Below, piece by piece: positions 1 to 7,102 of a DNA stretch of 13,577 nt (its first letter is position 1; each line of letters starts with the position of its first letter). Origin of the DNA: an uncultured Lachnospiraceae bacterium. Lineage in GTDB: Bacteria > Bacillota > Clostridia > Lachnospirales > Lachnospiraceae. Position numbers and translations under genes: made by a program. The notes under the pieces were generated by a model. The model did no database searches. It was not told the origin of the DNA and was given only the letters and a program-made list of their open reading frames with translations. The stretch is from assembly GCA_910584115.1 (NCBI GenBank), contig CAJTYN010000075.1, positions 1-13,577 on the forward strand, in the 5' to 3' direction.

Positions 1-29
1 GGGGAGATCGCGATCCCTCGTCGCTTTTG

Positions 30-52
30 GTACTCTTCTCGCAGAAAAGTAC
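30..52. repeat. Small inverted repeat (hairpin) upstream of the Uma2 gene
   Basis: Bases 30-39 can pair with bases 43-52 across a 3-nt loop, with 9 of 10 positions pairing and one C/A mismatch at 35/47. There is no T-tract on either side in either orientation, so it is not a convincing intrinsic terminator. It could be an operator or the remnant of an upstream element. It lies about 20 bases before the putative -35 of the promoter at 72-100. Its function is unknown. Confidence 0.4.
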
Positions 53-71
53 ACTTAAAAGATCTGAGCGG

Positions 72-100
72 TTGTAGAACGCAGAAAATACCACTAAGAT
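72..100 (+). promoter_or_regulatory. Putative sigma-A promoter for the Uma2 gene
   Basis: TTGTAG (72-77) and TAAGAT (95-100) are separated by exactly 17 bases; each hexamer matches the consensus at 4 of 6 positions. Transcription would start near 107 and give a leader of roughly 40 nt before the ATG at 149. The spacer contains the second copy of an imperfect direct repeat (40-54 and 80-94, both beginning CGCAGAAAA), which could be an operator. The promoter is modest and is called only from spacing and hexamers. Confidence 0.35.
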
Positions 101-148
101 CCAAACTATTTACAGGATTGCGTGACGGACAGAGGAAGGAGGTCCACC

Positions 149-706
149 ATGGCACAGATTCCTGCAAGATCTTTAGTCTTCACAGAAGAAGACGACTACA
201 AGCTCCCGGAGGACGTTCGGGCGGAACTCATCGGCGGGCAGTTTTACGTGATGTCAGCGCCCAGCCGGATACACCAGCAGATCTTAAATTATCTGAACAC
301 AGAGATCAATATCTATATCCGTTCCAAAGGCGGTCCCTGTAGGGTCTACCCGGCGCCATTTGCCGTCAAGCTCTCTGAAGATGCGCGCACAGTGGTCGAG
401 CCGGACATAAGTATCATATGCGACCCGGACAAACTCACGGACAGAGGCTGTACAGGCGCGCCTGACTGGGTCATAGAGATATCGTCCCCCGGCAACCCCT
501 GGCACGACTATATACGGAAATTAAACCTATATGCCGAGGCAGGGGTACGTGAATATTGGATCGTGGATCCGATGAAAAAGACCGTGCTCGTCTACCATCT
601 CTCCGACCCGGATCTTGGTACGGACATCTACACCTTCCAGGATAAGGTGAAAGCCGGTATCTATGAGGATCTGCAGATCGACTTCGATGAGCTGGATCTG
701 ACTTGA
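149..706 (+). CDS. Uma2 family (DUF820) PD-(D/E)XK nuclease-like protein
   Basis: A 185-residue protein. I chose the ATG at 149 because a perfect AAGGAGGT ribosome site (136-143) sits 5 nt upstream; an in-frame GTG at 122 would add nine residues with no such site. The Uma2 fold is recognisable from the early ELIGGQFYVMS segment (residues 27-36), EPDISII (84-90, D86), WVIEISSP (107-114, E110), K124 and the block YAEAGVREYWIVDP (128-141). D86, E110 and K124 would be the PD-(D/E)XK catalytic set. The family is widespread in cyanobacteria and also occurs in Firmicutes; its biological role is largely unknown, and members are often found singly, as here. There is no signal peptide or membrane segment. 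No partner gene is visible in the window; purC downstream has its own promoter. The family call is firm, nuclease activity is inference. Confidence 0.85.
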   Translation: MAQIPARSLVFTEEDDYKLPEDVRAELIGGQFYVMSAPSRIHQQILNYLNTEINIYIRSKGGPCRVYPAPFAVKLSEDARTVVEPDISIICDPDKLTDRGCTGAPDWVIEISSPGNPWHDYIRKLNLYAEAGVREYWIVDPMKKTVLVYHLSDPDLGTDIYTFQDKVKAGIYEDLQIDFDELDLT

Positions 707-718
707 CGGCATTTTCTA

Positions 719-747
719 TTGTAATTTACCCGGCCATGTTTTATAAT
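719..747 (+). promoter_or_regulatory. Sigma-A promoter for the purC-purF-purB block
   Basis: TTGTAA (719-724) and a perfect TATAAT (742-747) are 17 bases apart. Transcription would start around 754 and leave a leader of about 35 nt before purC, too short for a purine riboswitch aptamer. The -35 lies only 12 nt after the stop of the Uma2 gene, so this is the start of a separate transcription unit. No clear PurR-type box was recognised nearby. Confidence 0.6.
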
Positions 748-788
748 CTCATTAGCAATGGACACAGCTAGACAAAGGATGGAAAAAA

Positions 789-1496
789 ATGGAAAAAAGA
801 GAACAGTTATACGAAGGAAAAGCCAAGAAAGTATTTGCGACAGAAGACCCGGATGTGGTGATCGTGGACTATAAAGACGACGCTACGGCATTTAACGGCG
901 AGAAAAAAGGCACCATCGTGGGAAAAGGCGCGATCAACAACCGGATGACCAACCATGTGTTCAGACTGATCGGCGAGAAGGGCATCCCCACCCATCTGGT
1001 GGAAGAACTCAGCGACAGGGAGACGGCTGTGAAGAAAGTGGAGATCGTACCACTTGAGGTCATCGTCCGCAACGTGGCCGCCGGCAGCTTTTCCAAGCGA
1101 ATGGGCGTGGAGGAAGGCAGAGAACTCCTGTGCCCGATCTTAGAATTCAGCTATAAGAACGACGACCTGGGCGATCCGTTCATCAACGACGACTACGCGC
1201 TGGCGCTGGGCCTGGCCACCCAAGAGGAGATCGACACGATCAAGAGCTACACCCGCACGATCAACCAGGTGATGAAAGAATATTTCCTGTCCCTGGGGTT
1301 AAAGCTCATCGACTTCAAGATCGAGTTCGGCCGCTTCCACGGCGAGATCCTGCTGGCCGACGAAGTGTCCCCGGACACCTGCCGCCTGTGGGATGTAGAG
1401 ACAAATGAAAAGCTGGACAAAGACCGTTTCCGCCGGGATCTTGGCAATGTGGAAGAGGCTTACGAGGAAGTCTTCAAACGCCTGGGCATCCAGTAG
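789..1496 (+). CDS. purC: Phosphoribosylaminoimidazole-succinocarboxamide (SAICAR) synthase
   Basis: PurC joins aspartate to carboxyaminoimidazole ribonucleotide using ATP, giving SAICAR in cytosolic de novo purine synthesis; PurB, encoded downstream, then removes fumarate. The 235-residue length is normal for the bacterial enzyme. The N-terminal YEGKAKKVF (8-16) is the ATP-binding start of the family. Both family signatures are intact: VPLEVIVRNVAAGS (87-100) and LIDFKIEFG (173-181), followed by DEVSPD (191-196). An AAAGGA ribosome site at 774-779 lies 9 nt before the ATG. It is the first gene after a good promoter, with purF following after 45 nt, so it probably leads a purC-purF-purB operon. 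Nothing is unusual in the protein. Confidence 0.97.
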   Translation: MEKREQLYEGKAKKVFATEDPDVVIVDYKDDATAFNGEKKGTIVGKGAINNRMTNHVFRLIGEKGIPTHLVEELSDRETAVKKVEIVPLEVIVRNVAAGSFSKRMGVEEGRELLCPILEFSYKNDDLGDPFINDDYALALGLATQEEIDTIKSYTRTINQVMKEYFLSLGLKLIDFKIEFGRFHGEILLADEVSPDTCRLWDVETNEKLDKDRFRRDLGNVEEAYEEVFKRLGIQ

Positions 1497-1541
1497 ATAT
1501 GAGATAAACGTTTAAGAGAGACAGTCTGAGAAAGGCATTTC

Positions 1542-2960
1542 ATGATAAATAAACGAAAAGAAGCCTGCGGGGTCTTCGGGGTCTACGATCTGGACGGACA
1601 CGACGTAGCGTCCACGATCTACTACGGCCTGTTTGCCCTGCAGCATCGGGGGCAGGAGAGCTGCGGGATCGCGGTCAGCGACACGGCGGGGCCGCCGAGG
1701 AGCGTCTCCTCCCACAAGGGGATGGGCCTGGTCAACGAGGTCTTCACACCGGAGACGCTGGGCGCTCTTCACGGGGACATCGGCGTGGGCCATGTGCGCT
1801 ATTCCACCGCGGGGGAGAGCAGCCGGGAAAATGCCCAGCCCCTGGTGCTCAACTACATCAAAGGGACTTTTGCCCTGGCCCACAACGGGAACCTGATCAA
1901 TGTAAGAGAACTGCGCCGGGAGCTGGAATACACCGGCGCGATCTTCCAGACCACGATCGACTCCGAGGTGATCGCCTACCACATCGCCCGGGAGCGGGTG
2001 CGCACACAGTCCGTCGAGGAGGCGGTGGCCAATGCCATGGCCAAGATCCGGGGGGCCTACTCCCTGATCGTCATGTCTCCGCGGAAGCTGATCGCGGCCC
2101 GGGATCCATATGGTTTCAAACCCCTCTGCATCGGAAAACGGGGGAACGCCTACATCGTCGCCTCGGAGACCTGCGCCCTGGATACGGTGGGCGCGGAGTA
2201 CATCCGCGACGTAGAGCCGGGGGAGATCGTCACCATCACGGGAGAAGGCGAGCTCCGTTCCGACAGGCGCATGTGCCTAGAACCCCGGGAACAGGCCCGG
2301 TGTATCTTCGAATATATCTATTTTGCCAGGCCGGACAGCGACATCGACGGGGCCAGCGTCTATGCCTCTAGGATCCGGGCGGGGCGCTTTCTGGCCATGG
2401 ACTCGCCTGTGGAGGCGGACGTGGTGGTGGGCGTGCCGGAATCGGGAAATGCGGCGGCGCTGGGTTATTCCATGGAGTCGAAGATCCCCTACGGCACGGC
2501 CTTTGTGAAAAACAACTACGTGGGCAGGACTTTCATCAAGCCTAAGCAGAGCAGCCGGGAATCCGGCGTCCGGGTCAAACTCAACGTGTTAAGAGAAGCC
2601 GTGGCGGGAAAACGGGTGATCATGATCGACGATTCCATCGTGCGGGGGACCACCAGCGACCGGATCGTAGATATGCTGCGGGAGGCGGGCGCGAAGGAGA
2701 TCCATATGCGCGTCAGCTCTCCGCCTTTTCTGTGGCCCTGTTATTTTGGCACGGATGTACCCGCCCGAAAACAGCTGATCGCGCCGGGCAGGACGGTGGA
2801 GGAGATCCGGGAGATCATCGGGGCGGACAGCCTGGCCTATCTGCGGCTTGAGAGGCTAAAGGAGCTGGCGCCCGGGCTGGCTTTCTGCAGCGGCTGTTTT
2901 ACAGGGGACTATCCCATGACACCGCCCGCGGAGGACATCCGGGGAGAGTACGAAGAGTAA
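1542..2960 (+). CDS. purF: Amidophosphoribosyltransferase (glutamine PRPP amidotransferase)
   Basis: PurF makes 5-phosphoribosylamine from PRPP and glutamine, the first committed and feedback-controlled step of purine synthesis. The 472 residues fit the Bacillus-type enzyme. Residues 1-8 look like a propeptide, so that C9 would become the N-terminal nucleophile of the glutaminase domain; RGQES (36-40), HVRYST (84-89) and HNGNL (114-118) are typical of this Ntn-hydrolase domain. The phosphoribosyltransferase domain carries the PRPP loop VIMIDDSIVRGTTS (359-372). Four cysteines, C254, C400, C449 and C452, fall where Bacillus subtilis PurF binds its [4Fe-4S] cluster, so this should be the oxygen-sensitive iron-sulfur form. 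The ribosome site (GAGAAAGG, about 7 nt before ATG) is weaker than its neighbours'. purB follows after 23 nt. Confidence 0.97.
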   Translation: MINKRKEACGVFGVYDLDGHDVASTIYYGLFALQHRGQESCGIAVSDTAGPPRSVSSHKGMGLVNEVFTPETLGALHGDIGVGHVRYSTAGESSRENAQPLVLNYIKGTFALAHNGNLINVRELRRELEYTGAIFQTTIDSEVIAYHIARERVRTQSVEEAVANAMAKIRGAYSLIVMSPRKLIAARDPYGFKPLCIGKRGNAYIVASETCALDTVGAEYIRDVEPGEIVTITGEGELRSDRRMCLEPREQARCIFEYIYFARPDSDIDGASVYASRIRAGRFLAMDSPVEADVVVGVPESGNAAALGYSMESKIPYGTAFVKNNYVGRTFIKPKQSSRESGVRVKLNVLREAVAGKRVIMIDDSIVRGTTSDRIVDMLREAGAKEIHMRVSSPPFLWPCYFGTDVPARKQLIAPGRTVEEIREIIGADSLAYLRLERLKELAPGLAFCSGCFTGDYPMTPPAEDIRGEYEE

Positions 2961-2983
2961 ACATTGGAGTAAAGGAGTTGCGT

Positions 2984-4417
2984 ATGAATACAGAGATCTA
3001 TCAGAGCCCGTTATCAGAACGCTATGCCAGTAAAGAGATGCAGTACATCTTCTCGCCGACGATGAAGTTTCGGACCTGGAGGAAGCTCTGGATCGCGCTG
3101 GCTGAGACGGAAAAGGAGCTGGGACTTCCCATCACCCAGGAGCAGATCGACGAACTGAAGGCCCATGCGGAGGATATCAACTTCGAAGTGGCCAAGGCGC
3201 GGGAGAGAGAGGTGCGCCACGACGTGATGTCCCATGTCTACGCCTACGGTGTCCAGTGTCCCAAGGCAAAAGGGATCATCCATCTGGGGGCTACGTCCTG
3301 CTACGTGGGAGACAATACCGATATCATCGTCATGACAGAAGCCCTCAAGCTGGTCAAGAAGAAGCTGCTCAATGTCCTGGAGAGACTGGCGGGCTTCGCA
3401 CGGGAATACAAAGACCTGCCCACGCTGGCCTTTACCCATTTCCAGCCGGCCCAGCCAACGACAGTGGGAAAACGCGCCACCCTCTGGATGCAGGAATTCC
3501 TTTTGGACCTTGAGGACTTAGAGCATGTGCTGGGCAGCATGAAGCTCTTGGGATCCAAAGGGACCACGGGGACACAGGCCAGCTTCCTGGAGCTGTTCGA
3601 GGGCCGTCAGGAGATGGTGGACAAAGTGGATCCGATGATCGCAGAGAAGATGGGATTTAAGTCCTGCTATCCGGTGTCCGGGCAGACCTATTCCCGGAAG
3701 GTGGACACCCGTGTGGCCAACGTGCTGGCAGGGATCGCGGCCAGCGCCCACAAGTTCTCCAATGATATCCGGCTTTTGCAGCATCTCAAAGAAGTGGAAG
3801 AGCCTTTTGAAAAAGACCAGATCGGTTCATCGGCCATGGCCTACAAGAGGAACCCCATGCGCAGCGAGCGGATCGCGTCCCTGTCCCGGTATGTGATGGT
3901 GGATGCGCTCAATCCCGCGATCACCTCGGCCGTCCAGTGGTTCGAGCGCACGCTGGACGACTCGGCCAACAAGCGCCTGAGCATCCCGGAAGCGTTCCTG
4001 GCGGTGGACGGCATCCTGGACCTGTGCCTGAACGTGGCAGACGGTCTGGTGGTCTACCCGAAAGTGATCGAGAAGCGCCTGATGGCGGAACTGCCCTTCA
4101 TGGCCACGGAAAACATCCTGATGGACGCGGTCAAAGCCGGCGGTGATCGGCAGGAGCTGCACGAGAAGATCCGGGAACTGTCCATGGAAGCGGCCAGGCA
4201 TGTGAAAGCGGAAGGGCGGGAGAATGACCTCTTAGAGCTGATCGCGGCGGACGAGGCGTTCAACCTGTCCCTGGACGAACTCAAAGGCGCCATGGATCCG
4301 GCCCGGTACGTGGGCTGCGCGCCGCGCCAGGTGGAGGTATTCTTAGAACAGGTGGTCGATCCGATCCTGGAAGAGAACCGGGCATCTTTGGGATTAAAAG
4401 CTGATATCCATGTATAA
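2984..4417 (+). CDS. purB: Adenylosuccinate lyase
   Basis: PurB releases fumarate twice in purine synthesis: from SAICAR to AICAR and from adenylosuccinate to AMP, so it links the PurC and PurA steps encoded on either side. The protein has 477 residues, closer to the long lyases (about 475-480) than to the roughly 430-residue Bacillus form. RHDVMSHV (79-86), HLGATSCYVGDN (100-111), THFQPAQPTT (151-160, general acid/base H152) and the fumarate-lyase signature GSSAMAYKRNP (281-291, catalytic serine loop) are all present. I chose ATG 2984 with AAAGGAG (2971-2977) 6 nt upstream; a TTG at 2978 directly abuts the ribosome site and is unlikely. It is 23 nt after purF and probably co-transcribed. No terminator is seen in the 38 nt before the lemA-like gene. 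Confidence 0.96.
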   Translation: MNTEIYQSPLSERYASKEMQYIFSPTMKFRTWRKLWIALAETEKELGLPITQEQIDELKAHAEDINFEVAKAREREVRHDVMSHVYAYGVQCPKAKGIIHLGATSCYVGDNTDIIVMTEALKLVKKKLLNVLERLAGFAREYKDLPTLAFTHFQPAQPTTVGKRATLWMQEFLLDLEDLEHVLGSMKLLGSKGTTGTQASFLELFEGRQEMVDKVDPMIAEKMGFKSCYPVSGQTYSRKVDTRVANVLAGIAASAHKFSNDIRLLQHLKEVEEPFEKDQIGSSAMAYKRNPMRSERIASLSRYVMVDALNPAITSAVQWFERTLDDSANKRLSIPEAFLAVDGILDLCLNVADGLVVYPKVIEKRLMAELPFMATENILMDAVKAGGDRQELHEKIRELSMEAARHVKAEGRENDLLELIAADEAFNLSLDELKGAMDPARYVGCAPRQVEVFLEQVVDPILEENRASLGLKADIHV

Positions 4418-4455
4418 GAAGCAGGCATGAGAGTGTCTGTTTGGGGGAGGTGTTT

Positions 4456-5013
4456 ATGATGGTCATAGGGATCGTGGCCGCGGCGGTGATCGTCCTGCTG
4501 GCCCTCTGGCTGATCGGGACGTATAACGCGTTCGTGCGTTTTCGCAATAAAACAGAAGAAGCCTTTTCGGCGATGGATGTATCCCTGAAAAAAAGATACG
4601 ATCTGATCCCGAATTTCGTGGAGACCGTCAAAGGGTATGCAAAACATGAGCGGGAGACACTGGAAGCGGTGATAGCCGCCCGGAACCAGGCCATCCGCTC
4701 CCATTCGGCGGAGGAGACGATCAAAAGTGAGAACATGCTGGATCAGACCCTGAAAAACCTGTTCGCGCTCACGGAAGGCTATCCGGAGCTCAAGGCGGAT
4801 CAGAACTTTCTGGCGCTCCAGAACCAGCTCTCACGGATCGAGGAAGAGATCGCGGGTTCCCGCCGGTACTACAACGGGGTGATCAACAAATACAACACGC
4901 GGATAGAGATGTTCCCCGGAAATCTGGTGGCGGGGGCATTCGGCTTCCAGAGAAAGCCGCTCTATGAGGTGCAGGAGATCTACGAGCGGGACAACGTGAA
5001 AGTCACATTTTAG
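4456..5013 (+). CDS. LemA family protein
   Basis: A 185-residue protein with one N-terminal membrane segment (about residues 2-21, rich in V/I/A/L) followed by a long helical domain. The LemA family is recognised from the block KKRYDLIPNFVETVKGYAKH (45-64), followed by ERETLEAVIAARN (65-77), and from NFLALQNQLSRIEEEIAGSR (117-136). The domain is expected to be a helical bundle on the outer side of the membrane or at the envelope; its molecular role is not established. The GGAGG at 4446-4450 fits ATG 4456 (5 nt) or the adjacent ATG 4459 (8 nt); a TTG at 4441 overlaps the ribosome site and is unlikely. The next gene, 27 nt downstream, is of the DUF2207 type. LemA/DUF2207 pairing is common, so the two probably work together, possibly as an envelope stress or surface system. 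Confidence 0.93.
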   Translation: MMVIGIVAAAVIVLLALWLIGTYNAFVRFRNKTEEAFSAMDVSLKKRYDLIPNFVETVKGYAKHERETLEAVIAARNQAIRSHSAEETIKSENMLDQTLKNLFALTEGYPELKADQNFLALQNQLSRIEEEIAGSRRYYNGVINKYNTRIEMFPGNLVAGAFGFQRKPLYEVQEIYERDNVKVTF

Positions 5014-5040
5014 AGGGGAAAAGATAAAGGGGCAAAATAG

Positions 5041-7005
5041 ATGAAAAAAATGATATATGTCCTTGTCTCCATCGTCCTCCTGTCCCTGTGTTTTCAGGGC
5101 GGGCGGCTCCTGGGATCCGCTTCCGGGAGAGAGGAGGGGCCGACCTATGACTCCGCCATGCAGACGGAACGCTACGACACCCGTGTGGACGTGCTGGAAG
5201 ACGGTTCCTATCAGGTGGAGGAGACGATCAAGGTCGATATGCTGGAAGCGCGGCATGGGATCTATAGGTACATCCCTCAGTACGGGCCGAGCGTCTACCG
5301 GGATGAAAACGGAGAGCAGCAGAAGATCCCGTACTATGGAAAGGTCGAGCTGTCAGATGCCAACGCCCCGGCGGAGGTATCCGAAGAAAACGGCTGCACG
5401 GTCTTTCGGCTGGGCAGTGAGGATACGACGGTCTATGGCCCGGTGGAATACAAGATCCGTTACCAGTTTACGCCCTGGTTCCAGGAAGACGGCTACGCGA
5501 ACGCTTACTACAACATCTTTCCGGGCATGTGGCAGAACCCGATCCCGGCGGGCAGTACCTTTGCCGTGCATTTCCCGAAAGCCTTTGACCACGAGACATT
5601 GAAACTCTACGCGGGGGCTTACGGCTCAGAGGAGGACGGGAGCAGCGCGGCCGATCTCAGATGGTCCGGGGATACGCTGGAAGGCGTGTTAAAAGAGGAC
5701 CTCCGGATGGGAGAGGGGCTGACTTTCTTTGCCGCCCTGCCGGAAGGATATCTGACGCAGATCCATCAGAATGACTGGCTGGGGAAGGCGCTCCTGGCTC
5801 TCTCATTGACGGCCGTCGGCGCGGCGTTCTTGCTCTTTTTGGCATTCGGGCGGGATGAGCCCATCGTGCCGTCCATACAGTATCAGCCGCCTCAGGGGCT
5901 GGACAGCGCTTCGGTGGGGTATATCATCGACGGGGCGGTGGAGGACCGGGATATGCTCTCGCTGATCATCTACTGGGCGGATCAGGGATACATTAAGATC
6001 GAGGAAAATGAAAAGGGCAAGATCCGCCTCCATCGGAAACAAGACCTCCCGGCGGACGCCCCGCTCTATGCCCAGACCATCTTCCAAAAGCTCTTTATAA
6101 AAGGCGATACGTGCAAGATCGAGAAACTCGAAGGTAAGTTTTACGAGACTCTGGGGGCGGCCAAGGCGCAGGTGAAGCTGTGTTTTAAAGGAGATCGGGC
6201 CTTGTATACAGCCAGTTCCCGCTGTGCCCGGTGGATATCCGGGGTGCTGTGCATCCTTCCTTTTTTTGGATTTCTCCTGGCCATGAGCCTGACCTCTTAT
6301 ACGAGCGCCGGTCAGGGGATCTTGTCCGCGGCCTGCGGCGTCGCTTTTCTGGCGGGCACATGGATCTTCTGCTGCGGCGTGGATGCCTGGCACGGCACCT
6401 CCTCCCGGACACGTGTGAATACGGTGACAGCGGGCCTGCTCCTGGCGGGCATGGGCCTTGCGGCCTACGGGGGAGATTATCTGCAGCGGGTGCGGGACAG
6501 AGAGGTCTTTGCTTATCTGCCGGTGTATCTCGTCGTATGCGCGGCATCGGCGGCGCTGCTCTTTTTGACGGCTTTCATGCGCAAGAGGACACACACCTGT
6601 ATCGGATGGATGGGACATCTGCTGGGCCTTCGGGATTTCATCGAGACGGCGGAGCTGGATCGGATGCAGGCTCTGGCCAAAGAGTCGCCCCAGCTCTTTT
6701 ACCACATCCTCCCTTATGCTTATGTGATGGGCCTCTCAGATGTGTTTGCCCGAAAACTCAAGGGGCTGGCGCTGGAGCCGCCCCATTGGTATGCGGGAGC
6801 CTATGGAAACGGCGGATATTTCGACTACTATGTATTTCACAGGAGCCTGATGCACAGCATGGATACCGCGCAGAAAGCCCTGGTCGTACCGCCGGCGCCA
6901 AAGACCTCTGACAGCGGCGGCATCTCCGGGGGCAGTTTCGGAGGCGGAGGCGGCGGAGGCTTCTCGGGCGGCGGATTTGGCGGCGGGGGCGGCGGCTCCT
7001 GGTAA
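5041..7005 (+). CDS. DUF2207 family (YciQ-like) membrane protein with glycine-rich tail
   Basis: A 654-residue envelope protein. Residues 1-28 form a signal peptide or first membrane anchor. An extracytoplasmic beta-rich DUF2207 domain follows (about 35-235, starting YDTRVDVLEDGSYQVEETI). Then come a membrane helix at about 249-269, a soluble cytoplasmic segment (about 272-395), and a cluster of hydrophobic helices near 397-418, 425-445, 461-477 and 489-511. The later soluble part contains GLRDFIETAELDRM (529-542) and LPYAYVMGLSDVFARK (557-572), both typical of the family. The last 29 residues are almost only Gly/Ser/Phe and end in SW, a known tail style in DUF2207 and TPM-type proteins. The ribosome site AAAGGGG (about 5026-5032) lies 8 nt before the ATG. 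The gene is 27 nt after the LemA-family gene, its usual partner. Function is unknown; a role at the cell envelope is inferred. Confidence 0.9.
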   Translation: MKKMIYVLVSIVLLSLCFQGGRLLGSASGREEGPTYDSAMQTERYDTRVDVLEDGSYQVEETIKVDMLEARHGIYRYIPQYGPSVYRDENGEQQKIPYYGKVELSDANAPAEVSEENGCTVFRLGSEDTTVYGPVEYKIRYQFTPWFQEDGYANAYYNIFPGMWQNPIPAGSTFAVHFPKAFDHETLKLYAGAYGSEEDGSSAADLRWSGDTLEGVLKEDLRMGEGLTFFAALPEGYLTQIHQNDWLGKALLALSLTAVGAAFLLFLAFGRDEPIVPSIQYQPPQGLDSASVGYIIDGAVEDRDMLSLIIYWADQGYIKIEENEKGKIRLHRKQDLPADAPLYAQTIFQKLFIKGDTCKIEKLEGKFYETLGAAKAQVKLCFKGDRALYTASSRCARWISGVLCILPFFGFLLAMSLTSYTSAGQGILSAACGVAFLAGTWIFCCGVDAWHGTSSRTRVNTVTAGLLLAGMGLAAYGGDYLQRVRDREVFAYLPVYLVVCAASAALLFLTAFMRKRTHTCIGWMGHLLGLRDFIETAELDRMQALAKESPQLFYHILPYAYVMGLSDVFARKLKGLALEPPHWYAGAYGNGGYFDYYVFHRSLMHSMDTAQKALVVPPAPKTSDSGGISGGSFGGGGGGGFSGGGFGGGGGGSW

Positions 7006-7021
7006 ATTCAGAAGATGATCA

Positions 7022-7050
7022 TTGAAAATCCGTCCCCGATATACTATAAT
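7022..7050 (+). promoter_or_regulatory. Strong sigma-A promoter for purA
   Basis: TTGAAA (7022-7027) and a perfect TATAAT (7045-7050) are separated by exactly 17 bases, the best promoter in the window. Transcription would begin near 7057, leaving a leader of about 46 nt before purA. The promoter lies in the 97-nt gap after the DUF2207-type gene, where no terminator is seen, so purA may be read both from here and from upstream. Confidence 0.75.
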
Positions 7051-7102
7051 AGACCAGTAGCGCGAAAACACATGCCAATGAGGAAATGGGAGGTACTGCC
7101 AA

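Noticed and set aside
707..788. Possible purine riboswitch before purC
   Set aside because: The leader is only about 35 nt from the predicted transcript start, and the aptamer core was not seen. The TAGC...GCTA repeat at 753-770 is only a 4-bp stem.
4054..4736. Minus-strand open frames of 216 and 151 codons across the purB end and the LemA gene
   Set aside because: They are antisense to two well-recognised genes and show no family motif or ribosome site.
5803..6705. A 300-codon open frame on the minus strand
   Set aside because: It is fully opposite the DUF2207 gene, shows no recognisable domain, and its composition is that of an antisense shadow of a GC-rich gene.
7006..7030. ATGATCAT palindrome with flanking TTCA/TGAA as a terminator after the DUF2207 gene
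   Set aside because: The pairing is short, has no GC-rich stem or T-tract, and overlaps the -35 of the purA promoter.
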